A DNA stretch of 64,000 bases. Origin: Candidatus Rifleibacteriota bacterium (GTDB lineage Bacteria; Riflebacteria; Ozemobacteria; Ozemobacterales; Ozemobacteraceae). The position numbers and the translations under genes were made by a program. The stretch spans positions 124,001 through 188,000 of the forward strand of contig JAKQQP010000233.1 in NCBI GenBank assembly GCA_029564115.1, in the 5' to 3' direction. This document shows, piece by piece, positions 46,289-54,539 of this stretch (position 1 is its first letter; each line of letters opens with the position of its first letter). The notes under the pieces were generated by a model that saw nothing but the letters and a program-made list of their open reading frames with translations, ran no database searches and was not told the origin of the DNA.

Positions 46289-46664
46289 AAATCGTTACCT
46301 CTGAACATCTTTCAGTTGTATGAAAGCTTTTTACGCCTCTCCACAACCTTTTGCAAGTCTTTTGCACATTTTTTCACGAAAGTATATTTTGTGTAACAAT
46401 TCTTGCCGGCTCTCTTTGATATCTCAATTTGAGAGCGCTCCAACATATGTACCGAACACAACATTTAAAAAAACCGTTTTTTACTGATTTAGCCCTTGGC
46501 AAGAAGGATTTTTATCAGTAGAATTATGTTACAAGGTTACACACCATAATCCGGTTCATTGCCTGCAAAAGTATAGACAAGTGACTATTCGAACCGGTTT
46601 CTGGCAGGCAACCCTCTGATTAGAGTGCAAAACGAGTATCCATTACCCCCCTGAACGGGCAAAG
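46289..46664. other. 376-base non-coding gap with two structured elements
   Basis: No supported gene is seen in this divergent gap between the Ehr operon (minus) and the lipase gene (plus). It holds an A/T-rich stretch, a hairpin at 46409-46436 (6 plus 4 bp, loop TATC) overlapping a GAGCGCTC palindrome, and an interleaved pair of inverted repeats at 46551-46611. Promoters for both sides must lie here, but no high-scoring -35/-10 pair was found by eye. Confidence 0.6.
46551..46611 (+). promoter_or_regulatory. Interleaved inverted repeats compatible with an H-type pseudoknot
   Basis: CCGGTTC (46551-46557) pairs with GAACCGG (46591-46597), and TTGCCTGC (46559-46566) pairs with GCAGGCAA (46604-46611). 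The order arm1-arm2-arm1'-arm2' is that of a pseudoknot, with 1-, 24- and 6-base connectors. It ends 65 bases before the lipase start. It could be a 5' leader RNA or two overlapping operators; it may also be chance. Confidence 0.4.
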
Positions 46665-46676
46665 GTGATAAAAGTA

Positions 46677-47993
46677 GTGAATAAGAATTGCATGTTTCTG
46701 GCATCGGTAAAAAAAATGACCTGGCTTGCAGTTGCAGTAGCCGTGGTCTTTCTGGTTCTGTTTTCGCCCGCTGCAAAAGCGGCTCTGAAAGTCGTCAGCG
46801 ATCTGCCCGGGCGCGACTGCCAACCCTGGGAGCGAATAGAACTCCTTGAAGACGATGACCCGCACTTCGTAGCCGAGCATTTTCACCTGAAAAGCAGACA
46901 GAATCACAGCATAATTCAAAAAGCTTTCGGCACCAGCAAGCCACATTCGCGCAATTTTCTTCTGCACTTCGCCCCACGCTGGAATCGCCCCCGCCACAAA
47001 ACACCTGTTCTTCTGGTGCATGGAGCCGGCGACAATGCCTGCCGAGGCTTTTGTCATCCCTATACTTTCGATATGCCCAACAACGGCGAAATTGACAAGC
47101 CCGGCATAATGCAGCATCTTGTCAAAAATGGCTTTTCAGTTTTCGCGATCACCTTCTCACACCCGCACGGCGATAATTTTCTTCAGGCCCAACAGGTAGC
47201 CAATGCCATAGCACGTATCAGACAGGTCACTGGCGCGGCAGTGGTCGATGTCGTCTGCCACAGCAAGGGCGCAATGCCCGTGCGAATCTACGCCTCAGAT
47301 CTTGGCGAAGAATACAGCGAATACGCATGGCTGACACCTTTCCGCAGAGATATCCGCAAAATCATGTTTGTCGCTTCGCCTTTGAAGGGTATTGATACCG
47401 CCTTCAGATACTACATGTACAACTTTACCGTAATGCAACAGAATCTTGCTGCACCGCTCGGGCCGCGCTCGATGCTCTGGCAGGGCATATACTCAGACAA
47501 CACTGCTCACAATCATCTTTTCCCCGGTCAGTTTCAAATGCTTCACAACTGGGTTTCAGATGGCATTCCACTGAATCACCAGAGCAATACTGCAGATGCA
47601 AATATCACGCGTAACGCCCTATATAACGGCGGAGTAAGCACACTGCTGGTCTCAGACGGAATAGACCGCGCTATACAGGAAGCCGGAAATGTGATAAGCT
47701 CTCTCAACAGGAAGGGCATCGACCCCTCGGTCACCTGCCACATCCTCGCCGGAACCAGACAGGATATTGACACAGTCAAATTTTTCTGGCTCGAGTTCCC
47801 GGTTGGCGAGTTCGCAGATGCCAGTGACGGTGTTCTCTTTCTCAAAAGTGCGGCCTACAAAAAAGGTCTGACAGCACGGGGCGCCAGGGTCGGGAGCGTC
47901 AAAACGCTCAACACCCACCATGTTGGCCTGACCGTTCTGCCTGCTGCACTCAATCACATTACCGAGGTTCTGAGTGAAAGAAATTCTGATTAA
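46677..47993 (+). CDS. Secreted triacylglycerol lipase-like alpha/beta hydrolase
   Basis: I take GTG 46677 (AAAGG 11 bases upstream) as start, giving 438 residues; GTG 46665 and ATG 46692 are alternatives. It has a signal peptide or N-terminal anchor ending near SPAAKA. The lipase fold shows the oxyanion region VLLVHGAGDNACRGF and the nucleophile Ser196 in VCHSKGAM. Candidate acid and His are in ASDGVLF and NTHHVGL. It may cleave lipids or polyesters outside the inner membrane. Its stop overlaps the PHA-regulator-like gene, hinting at a link to polyhydroxyalkanoate; this is inference. Confidence 0.72.
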   Translation: MNKNCMFLASVKKMTWLAVAVAVVFLVLFSPAAKAALKVVSDLPGRDCQPWERIELLEDDDPHFVAEHFHLKSRQNHSIIQKAFGTSKPHSRNFLLHFAPRWNRPRHKTPVLLVHGAGDNACRGFCHPYTFDMPNNGEIDKPGIMQHLVKNGFSVFAITFSHPHGDNFLQAQQVANAIARIRQVTGAAVVDVVCHSKGAMPVRIYASDLGEEYSEYAWLTPFRRDIRKIMFVASPLKGIDTAFRYYMYNFTVMQQNLAAPLGPRSMLWQGIYSDNTAHNHLFPGQFQMLHNWVSDGIPLNHQSNTADANITRNALYNGGVSTLLVSDGIDRAIQEAGNVISSLNRKGIDPSVTCHILAGTRQDIDTVKFFWLEFPVGEFADASDGVLFLKSAAYKKGLTARGARVGSVKTLNTHHVGLTVLPAALNHITEVLSERNSD

Positions 47994-48558
47994 AAAATAC
48001 GACAACCGTCGTCTTTACTGTGTAGAAGAAGCCAGATACGTTTCATTGACCGAGATCCGCGATTTTTTGCAACGCGGCGACAAAGTCAAAGTCATCGAAA
48101 AATCGACCGGTAAAGATATCACCAAGTATATCCTTATGCAGGTGATGCTCGAAGAACGCTACGAACTGCTGCCCACCTATTTTTATCAGATGATGCTGCA
48201 GTCTCCGCCTGAGGCTCTCGAAAAGTTTTTTCAACAGTTCTTCCCCTGGATGATGGATCTTTACAAAAACTACCAGGAAGGCAAATTCTCGATGCCTGGC
48301 ATGCCCGGAATGCCGACTATGCCAGGCATGCCATCGATGCCATTTCAAAACCCATGGATGCAGATGTCAAACCCCTTTCAGGCCATGAACCCATTCATGC
48401 AGACACCGAGCACTGCAGCACAACAAGAACCGGAGCGACCACAAAAAGATAAACAGGCCGGCAAAAAAAGCGAAAGTTCCAGCGAAAAAAATGACGACAA
48501 AATGGCCGAGATTCTCAAACGCCTGCGCGAACTCGAAGAAAAACTGCACTCAGACTGA
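47974..48558 (+). CDS. PHA accumulation regulator-like protein (PhaR/PHB_acc N-terminal domain)
   Basis: The 194-residue product starts at GTG 47974, inside the end of the lipase gene, with GAGG seven bases upstream. Residues 1-60 match the PHB accumulation regulatory DNA-binding domain: KEILIKKYDNRRLYCVEEARYVSLTEI and VKVIEKSTGKDIT. Residues about 105-122 contain repeated Met-Pro-Gly units; the C-terminus is charged and ends in a predicted coiled coil. PhaR proteins bind PHA and repress phasin genes. No phaC or phasin gene is in the window, so the target is unknown. Confidence 0.82.
   Translation: MKEILIKKYDNRRLYCVEEARYVSLTEIRDFLQRGDKVKVIEKSTGKDITKYILMQVMLEERYELLPTYFYQMMLQSPPEALEKFFQQFFPWMMDLYKNYQEGKFSMPGMPGMPTMPGMPSMPFQNPWMQMSNPFQAMNPFMQTPSTAAQQEPERPQKDKQAGKKSESSSEKNDDKMAEILKRLRELEEKLHSD
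48290..48346 (+). repeat. Met-Pro-Gly codon repeat
   Basis: A short imperfect tandem of ATGCC-type units encodes SMPGMPGMPTMPGMPSMP within the PhaR-like protein. Such repeats can vary in length by slippage. Confidence 0.75.
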
Positions 48559-48568
48559 CCAGACAACC

Positions 48569-48584
48569 TGTTTCACATGAAACA
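48569..48584. promoter_or_regulatory. parS-like ParB-binding site
   Basis: The 16-mer TGTTTCACATGAAACA matches the bacterial parS consensus TGTTNCACGTGAAACA at every position except one in the central CG (A for G). It lies between genes. Arms of 7 bp are perfect. The altered centre may reduce binding. Confidence 0.45.
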
Positions 48585-48734
48585 CACCACGTTTGCCCGA
48601 AGATAACGAAGCTGCTTGAGCAGATTTTTGTTTCGTGTTATGCAATAGTGTCACACATTAAAATTGCGCTCCCAAATTTGCCGCTGCTGCTAAACTGCTC
48701 AAAAAATTCAGCGCGGTTCGAAGGATGTCTGGTG

Positions 48735-49364
48735 ATGAGACTCTCGTCGTTAAAAGCACTACTTTTACTGCAGTTGTTGCTGATTTTCGTTTTTTCAACC
48801 TGCCCTGGGCAGGCACAGACAATAATTGACGGTATCCCAGCCGGCAGCGTCTACCAGCACATAGCTTCTACAACATTCAGCAGCGGCGACGTGTTGATTC
48901 TTTCTGCTTATGCTGCAGCCACCGGTTCTGTCAGACTTGGGTTCGCTAAAACCATCAGGGTTGACCCAAACAGCAAGTGGGAAGAAACCAAAACCGTTCA
49001 CATCAATTACGACAACAAAACAGGCGAAGCGTCAATCTACGGAGATATCAACGAATACGAAATCCTGGACCATGGTGTAATAAAGATTGCGAGCATGAGC
49101 AACCTTCTCTGGAACCGGCTGTTCATCACTTTTAAATATTCCGCGAAAAGCGATGATTTCCGGTCATACATTTTCTGCAATAACTCCACGCCAGACACAG
49201 AATTACTCGACAGTAACCACTCGGCCTGGTTTGACGGCATTCAACTCGAAAGACTCGTGTTGCCGGGGCAGACTCGGCCAACCAGTTATCATCCCGTCGC
49301 CAAATTTCTCTCACCCAACGCTGCGGTCAGCCTTGACGGTCGAACTGCCTATTTCGAATGGTAG
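48735..49364 (+). CDS. Secreted protein of unknown function
   Basis: The frame is open from 48648, but the ATG at 48735 starts a proper signal peptide (MRLSSLKALLLLQLLLIFVFS) and has AAGGA nine bases upstream, giving 209 residues. The mature part is beta-rich, with alternating polar strands such as VRLGFAKTIRV and TGEASIYGDINEYEILDHG, like a carbohydrate-binding jelly roll, but no family is recognised. Two small secreted genes in a row suggest an envelope or export-related locus. Confidence 0.6.
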   Translation: MRLSSLKALLLLQLLLIFVFSTCPGQAQTIIDGIPAGSVYQHIASTTFSSGDVLILSAYAAATGSVRLGFAKTIRVDPNSKWEETKTVHINYDNKTGEASIYGDINEYEILDHGVIKIASMSNLLWNRLFITFKYSAKSDDFRSYIFCNNSTPDTELLDSNHSAWFDGIQLERLVLPGQTRPTSYHPVAKFLSPNAAVSLDGRTAYFEW

Positions 49365-49442
49365 AAATCGCAGCAAAGCGTTGCCTGATCGACCGAAATA
49401 AATTAAAATCAGCACTATAAATCTTAATTCAAGGGTTTGCTT

Positions 49443-49961
49443 ATGTTTAAAAACGTTTTTGGGTTGCAGTTATTGATGATGATGCTGATTTTTACCACCC
49501 TGCTGCAGGGTCGATTGCGTGCCAGCGAGTTTGCTTATGTTCTTCCCCAGAATATCGCAATCGAAATCACAGAACAAACCGTCAAAGGTAACAACATCCG
49601 TTTTGCGGCGATAATCACAGCCAGACTCGGAACCCTTGAAGATCTCGAAATCTTTTTTGCCAGTTCAAAAGATCTGCAGATTCTGAGCAACACCACAACC
49701 CTGAAATCTCTGTCACCTGATTCCCCTAGAAAAATCAAAATACTTGCTGTCAAAACCGGTCAAAAAACTGATAAGCTCGGTTCATGGTTCAAAATGAACG
49801 TGCGCTACCTGCCTGATTACCAGGCAATAAAAAACAGCATTGGCGACGCAGGCAAATACCCCGCCGCCAGCGAGAGACAAAAACTTTTCGACATCGTCGA
49901 AAAGAATGCTGCAGCAAAGGCAAAATACACCGAGACTTCCAGATATTTTCTGAAGGACTGA
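49443..49961 (+). CDS. Secreted protein of unknown function
   Basis: The product is 172 residues from ATG 49443, seven bases after AAGGG. It has a signal peptide (FGLQLLMMMLIFTTLLQ) and a beta-rich middle (IEITEQTVKGNNIRFAAIITA) that could be an Ig-like domain. The C-terminal third is helical (SERQKLFDIVEKNAAAKAKYTE). I recognise no family. It is in line with the secreted gene before it and the 820-residue protein after it. Confidence 0.6.
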   Translation: MFKNVFGLQLLMMMLIFTTLLQGRLRASEFAYVLPQNIAIEITEQTVKGNNIRFAAIITARLGTLEDLEIFFASSKDLQILSNTTTLKSLSPDSPRKIKILAVKTGQKTDKLGSWFKMNVRYLPDYQAIKNSIGDAGKYPAASERQKLFDIVEKNAAAKAKYTETSRYFLKD

Positions 49962-50141
49962 TTCAGTCATTTGTCACATTTTAAATATGTTTAAAAAGTG
50001 ATATAGCGACACAGCAATCGCAGTTTTTGTTTATCCCTTCGGGCTTTTCTTCAGCAGAAAACTCTGATAAACTTTTTGCATTCATCTCAGGTATACTATT
50101 AGTTAAAAATATACGTACAAAACTCTGACAGGGAGACAGGT

Positions 50142-52604
50142 ATGAATCTGACGAAAAAATTCCAGAAGAAGCTGCTGATTCACCGTATTCTTGGCCTGTT
50201 GCTTATCGCTGCCATGCTTGGCGTAAGCCCGGGAATCTTTGAAACGATATCTCCGGTACATGCTGCAGCCAACACGCCATTCACTGAAACGAAGGTCGAA
50301 TTCGACAAAGACAACCCGATGGCGGTGACTTCCGCACCGGGAGAGTCGATAGCGACGGCACCTGTCTTGATAACAACCGAATCTGACGAAGTCGATGAGG
50401 CTGTCAAAAAGAAAGAGATGAGCAAGGCTGAAGAAATCGCCTGGTCGATCGGCAAAGCCCTTCTGCCCACTCTCGCGGTTATGGCCTTTTCGGCAGCGGT
50501 TGTCTGCCCGCTGGCGTGGGTCGTTATTGGTGCGGTGGCTGTCGGTGCTACTGCCGCAGGTGCCATGACCCTGGCTTATGAGCTGCGCAAAAACAGCTTT
50601 CGCGACGAAGGCCAGAAAAAGGCGATGGACAAAATCATGCGCGAGGTCAGCATTCAGGCAGCCATAAGCGGCGCCCTGGCTCCGTTCAACATGCTTACGG
50701 GTGGCCTTGTACAATCGGTAGGGCCAATGACAGTTAAAACCATTGTCAGCACGGCCGCCAAAGCCGGCGCCATAAGCTTCCTCGGCAGCACCGTTTCGAA
50801 TGTCGCCAAAGGCGCTGTGACCAACCTCTGGTATGATCATTATTACAACTACGATGAGCGGGAAAAAGAGCTGAAAGGCCGCATAGCCTCGCTGTCAGCT
50901 ATTGCCGAGCCCAGCGAAGAACAGCAAAAAGATTTGATAGCCGCCCTGAAAGAACTCGACACCATCAGCAAAGAAAAATACACCTGGGATAACTTCAGAA
51001 AAGACGAGAAAAAAGCCCTGGTTTCCGCCGGAATATCCGGTGTTGCCGGCGGCATAGCCGGTCGGCTCGGCGCCGAAAGCAGCTGGGCCAAAGTGGTTTC
51101 CAGCAAACTTTTTGGCAGCACCTCAAAGGCTAACCTTGTTTCGAACGCCGTTATCAGTAACCCATTCGCTTTTGCCACCGGGGCAGCCAGCGCCGCAGTT
51201 GAAAAGCGTGAAATTCTCAATCAGATCGAGTATAACCGCCTGCTGCAAAGCAAATACGAAAAAGATTCTCCCGCCTGGCTGTATTACGAAGGTAAAATTG
51301 CCGACCTCGAGACAGCATACAAGAACATCAACCTTGCTGAAGCCGGCAAATCTGCGATGATTTCAAATGCCGCGACACAGGTAGCAGTAGTCGGCACTTC
51401 TCTCGCCAAAACCCGCCTCTGGGATCTCCCCTCACAAAAACGCCAGAAAATTCAGGAAACATATGAAGAACAGAGCCCTGAATGGCAGAAGGCGAACGAT
51501 GTTCGCCAGCGGCTCGAAATCCGCAAGGCAGACAGACCACAACCCGGTGATTACGCGACCAGACGCCAGTATTCACAGGCTCTCAAACAGTATGCAAGAG
51601 AAGTGAATAACCTGCGAACCGAATATCAGGCCGCCAAGGTCGAAGCAAGCCATGCTCAGAGTTCAGCCGACAACAAACAGCTGCTCAAAGACATCGAGAA
51701 ACAGGTTTCCCAGGAAATCGAACATTCACGCCAGGCTGAGCTCGCCAGAGCTCTTGGCCGCGAAAACTACGTAGATTTTAAAATGAAAGAGCTGAGCAAA
51801 GACTCTGAAAACGAAGGGTTATCAACCCAGGAACTCAGACAAAAAGCTGAACTGGAAGTAGCCAAGGGCTATGAAGAAGCCGCAAAGGCCAATGCTCTCA
51901 AGCTTGCTAAAATGGAAGAAAAGGCCAACCGGCAGACTCAGGAATTGGTCGGCAAAGTCGAAAAAGACAATGATGGCAAACATTATGTGGTCGTCACCGA
52001 TGAAAACGGTGCCGAAGTGATGAGAACCGAATACAAAAGCGGCGAAGGCGCCCACTGGACCAACCGCATCTCAGGCGGCACCGCTGCCGAAATGAAGCAG
52101 GCCGAAATCGACAACGTCGTCAGACGTGCCTATAACGCCTCGGCCATGGTCAAGCCAACCTCATTCAGAAACGAATATGTCAACATGCGTGTAAATCAGC
52201 TCAGAGCTGAAGGCTACACTGAAAAACAGATCGACGGGCACCTTGGCGGTATCGTTGACGAAGCTAACGCCAAAACACTCAGCACTTTTGGTGGCTGGAA
52301 TGGCGTTGCCAAATCAGAAATTCTCGCTTCTGGCCTTGAAAAGGCCAGATATGACGACGGAGCCGCTCCCGATCTCAACAAAATGGTCGATTTTTTAAAG
52401 AAAACCCTTTCAAACAAAACTATTTCCACAGTCGAAAACGAACTGTCGGGCGGCATTCAGAATGGTCTGCAGGTAGTTGCTCCCAAAACAGGCCTCAGCA
52501 GAATTGCCCCATTGAGCCCACTTCTCGACTCAGAAGAACGTGACGAAGAAACTCTGAACAGACTCACCGAAAAAGCGATGCGCGATTACTACAATCGCCG
52601 CTGA
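50142..52604 (+). CDS. Large secreted protein with glycine-zipper hydrophobic segments, unknown function
   Basis: The 820-residue product has a signal peptide ending PVHAA. Residues about 100-150 form two long hydrophobic Ala/Gly/Val helices (TLAVMAFSAAVVCPLAW, VAVGATAAGAMTLAYE). More small-residue segments follow: GISGVAGGIAGRLGAE and NPFAFATGAASAAVEK. The rest is charged, with long coiled-coil-like helices (about 430-600). Membrane-inserting hairpins in a secreted, otherwise hydrophilic protein resemble pore-forming or secreted effector proteins, but no family is recognised. GGGAG lies before the ATG. A strong terminator follows, so it is probably monocistronic. Confidence 0.65.
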   Translation: MNLTKKFQKKLLIHRILGLLLIAAMLGVSPGIFETISPVHAAANTPFTETKVEFDKDNPMAVTSAPGESIATAPVLITTESDEVDEAVKKKEMSKAEEIAWSIGKALLPTLAVMAFSAAVVCPLAWVVIGAVAVGATAAGAMTLAYELRKNSFRDEGQKKAMDKIMREVSIQAAISGALAPFNMLTGGLVQSVGPMTVKTIVSTAAKAGAISFLGSTVSNVAKGAVTNLWYDHYYNYDEREKELKGRIASLSAIAEPSEEQQKDLIAALKELDTISKEKYTWDNFRKDEKKALVSAGISGVAGGIAGRLGAESSWAKVVSSKLFGSTSKANLVSNAVISNPFAFATGAASAAVEKREILNQIEYNRLLQSKYEKDSPAWLYYEGKIADLETAYKNINLAEAGKSAMISNAATQVAVVGTSLAKTRLWDLPSQKRQKIQETYEEQSPEWQKANDVRQRLEIRKADRPQPGDYATRRQYSQALKQYAREVNNLRTEYQAAKVEASHAQSSADNKQLLKDIEKQVSQEIEHSRQAELARALGRENYVDFKMKELSKDSENEGLSTQELRQKAELEVAKGYEEAAKANALKLAKMEEKANRQTQELVGKVEKDNDGKHYVVVTDENGAEVMRTEYKSGEGAHWTNRISGGTAAEMKQAEIDNVVRRAYNASAMVKPTSFRNEYVNMRVNQLRAEGYTEKQIDGHLGGIVDEANAKTLSTFGGWNGVAKSEILASGLEKARYDDGAAPDLNKMVDFLKKTLSNKTISTVENELSGGIQNGLQVVAPKTGLSRIAPLSPLLDSEERDEETLNRLTEKAMRDYYNRR

Positions 52605-52614
52605 GGCTGATTTG

Positions 52615-52653
52615 AAAGCGTGCCGGTTTCAGTCGAAACCGGCACGCTTTTTT
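52615..52653 (+). terminator. Rho-independent terminator after the 820-residue gene
   Basis: Bases 52615-52629 and 52636-52650 form a perfect 15-bp stem with a 6-base loop, followed by TTT. Confidence 0.92.
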
Positions 52654-52692
52654 ACATTTGAATTTATTGTGCGGTTATGAAAAAATAGGTCG

Positions 52693-53718
52693 ATGAAAAA
52701 AGAAATATCATTGCCGACAATCTTCTGGCGCCTGGCCATCTGGCTGGGCATAGTCATCGTGTTATTCATTACGGCGGCGGCTATGTTTTCTGATTCTGGC
52801 AAGGTATTAGCGCTGATATCTTCGATAGCACCCGAATGGCTGACTCTTATCATTCTATCGGTGCTTTTCAATTATGCTTTGCGTTTTGCCAAATGGCAGT
52901 ATTTTCTGAGCATTCTCAAGATTTCCATACCAGTCAAACTGAATTTATGGGTTTTCTTTTCTGCTTTTACAATGGTATTGAGCCCGGCAAAACTCGGTGA
53001 GCTGATAAAGTCGCTGTTGCTAAAAATCAGACTCGACATACCTGTTTCACAAACAGCCCCGGTCGTCATGGCCGAAAGGCTGACAGATCTGATCGGTTTG
53101 CTGATTCTATGCGGTCTCGGGTTTTCACAATTTGCTTTTGGCGGCAAAACACTTCTGATAACGGGAGTTATAATTTTGTCCGGGATCGTTCTCATTACCC
53201 GCCCCGGGTTCTGGGCTTTCATCGACCGGCTGCTCGGCATGCACAAACGAACTTCGGGTCTGCGAAGCACAATAGTCACGATTCAAAAAAGCACTGAAAC
53301 CCTGTTGAATCTCAAGACTCTGGCGATCTCGGTGCCCTTGAGTGCTGTTTCATGGGCTGGCGAAGGTGTCGCTCTCTATCTCATTTTCCGTTCCATGGGT
53401 GTCGAAACAGAAAACCTTCTTGCCATAGCGGTCTTTGCTCATGCTTTTGGTTCGATCGCCGGCGCTCTGTCATTTTTACCCGGCGGGCTGCTGGTTACCG
53501 AGGGAGCCATGGGTGTATTCTTCGTTTTCGTATCTATTCCAGAGACAGCCGCAATTTCAGCCACTTTTCTCATCAGGGCTCTCACCCTCTGGTTCGCAGT
53601 CTGCCTCGGAACCATAATCTTCGCAGCCGGGCACCGGCGTTCCGACCTGCAGGCACTGTCTTTATCATTAAATGGCGCAACAGACAAAGATGAAATGCCG
53701 CGAGAAAATCAAAATTAA
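52693..53718 (+). CDS. Flippase-like membrane protein (YbhN / LPG-synthase TM family)
   Basis: The 341-residue integral membrane protein has about eight TM helices. It matches the lysylphosphatidylglycerol synthase TM region family: FSAFTMVLSPAKLGELIKSLLL and APVVMAERLTDLIGLLILCGLGF are its core motifs, and AIAVFAHAFGSIAGALSFLPGGLLVTEGAMG is the second. The LPG-synthase catalytic domain is absent, so lipid or lipid-linked-sugar movement is the expected role. It is followed 14 bases later by larB; this may be chance. Confidence 0.8.
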   Translation: MKKEISLPTIFWRLAIWLGIVIVLFITAAAMFSDSGKVLALISSIAPEWLTLIILSVLFNYALRFAKWQYFLSILKISIPVKLNLWVFFSAFTMVLSPAKLGELIKSLLLKIRLDIPVSQTAPVVMAERLTDLIGLLILCGLGFSQFAFGGKTLLITGVIILSGIVLITRPGFWAFIDRLLGMHKRTSGLRSTIVTIQKSTETLLNLKTLAISVPLSAVSWAGEGVALYLIFRSMGVETENLLAIAVFAHAFGSIAGALSFLPGGLLVTEGAMGVFFVFVSIPETAAISATFLIRALTLWFAVCLGTIIFAAGHRRSDLQALSLSLNGATDKDEMPRENQN

Positions 53719-53732
53719 AAGCAGGATGAAAA

Positions 53733-54539
53733 ATGCCAGATTCAGATAAAAGCACACTGAAAATTTTAAATGACTTCAAAGCCGGCAGATACACAGTTGA
53801 AGAAACGGCCGGGCTTCTTGCCGGGCCTGCCACTGACAATCGGTTAACACAGGCCGACAACGAGCAGACAGACGACGAAGAAAGTTCGACCACCGACGCC
53901 ATACTCGACATCAGCAGGGAAGCTCGAGTCGGCTTTCCCGAAGCAATATATGGCGCGTCAAAATCGCCAAAACAGATCTGCGAAATATTCTGCCGGCTCT
54001 TCGCAACGACCGGAAAGGCGCTGGCGACAAGGTGCAGCCAGGCCGCTCTCGAGCTTCTCAAAAAAGAATGCCCGGCTGCTGAATTAAACTTCGACTGTGG
54101 CATGGCCTGGGCTATTTCAGAGATAACTCTGCGACCATGGGCGAAAATAGCAATTCTTGCCGCCGGCACCTCTGACATAACGGTGGCTGAAGAAGCCGCC
54201 CTGACCCTTGAATTTATGGGCTTCACACCGGAGCGCATCTACGACGTCGGGGTGGCCGGGATTCATCGTCTCATGAACCGTCTCGATCTTTTCCGTGATG
54301 CCGATGTGGTAATCGTCACTGCCGGTATGGAAGGGGCGCTGCCCAGCGTGGTGGGCGGCCTGGTTGGCTGCCCGGTCATTGCTGTGCCGACTTCCGTAGG
54401 TTACGGTGCAAGCTTTAACGGCATCGCCGCCCTTCTTGGCATGCTCAACTCGTGTGCTGCCGGCATTACGGTGGTTAACATCGACAATGGTTTTGGCGCC
54501 GCAGCCGCGGCAGTAAGAATCTTGAGGGAGAAAAAATGA
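53733..54539 (+). CDS. larB: Nickel-pincer cofactor carboxylase/hydrolase LarB
   Basis: A 268-residue LarB. The N-terminal half is less conserved; residues about 145-260 form the PurE-like domain with ILAAGTSDITVAEEAALTLEFMG, VVIVTAGMEGALPSVVGGLV and PTSVGYGASFNGIAALLGMLNSC. LarB carboxylates nicotinic acid adenine dinucleotide at the start of nickel-pincer nucleotide synthesis. It overlaps larC by four bases (ATGA). No larE or larA is in the window, so the consumer enzyme is elsewhere. Confidence 0.88.
   Translation: MPDSDKSTLKILNDFKAGRYTVEETAGLLAGPATDNRLTQADNEQTDDEESSTTDAILDISREARVGFPEAIYGASKSPKQICEIFCRLFATTGKALATRCSQAALELLKKECPAAELNFDCGMAWAISEITLRPWAKIAILAAGTSDITVAEEAALTLEFMGFTPERIYDVGVAGIHRLMNRLDLFRDADVVIVTAGMEGALPSVVGGLVGCPVIAVPTSVGYGASFNGIAALLGMLNSCAAGITVVNIDNGFGAAAAAVRILREKK

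Noticed and set aside
50103..50840. 245-residue minus-strand frame
   Set aside because: Lies fully opposite the 820-residue gene, which has the signal peptide, ribosome site and terminator.
53041..53062. CTGTTT-CAC-AAACAG palindrome as a second parS
   Set aside because: It lacks the parS core and lies inside a conserved coding region.
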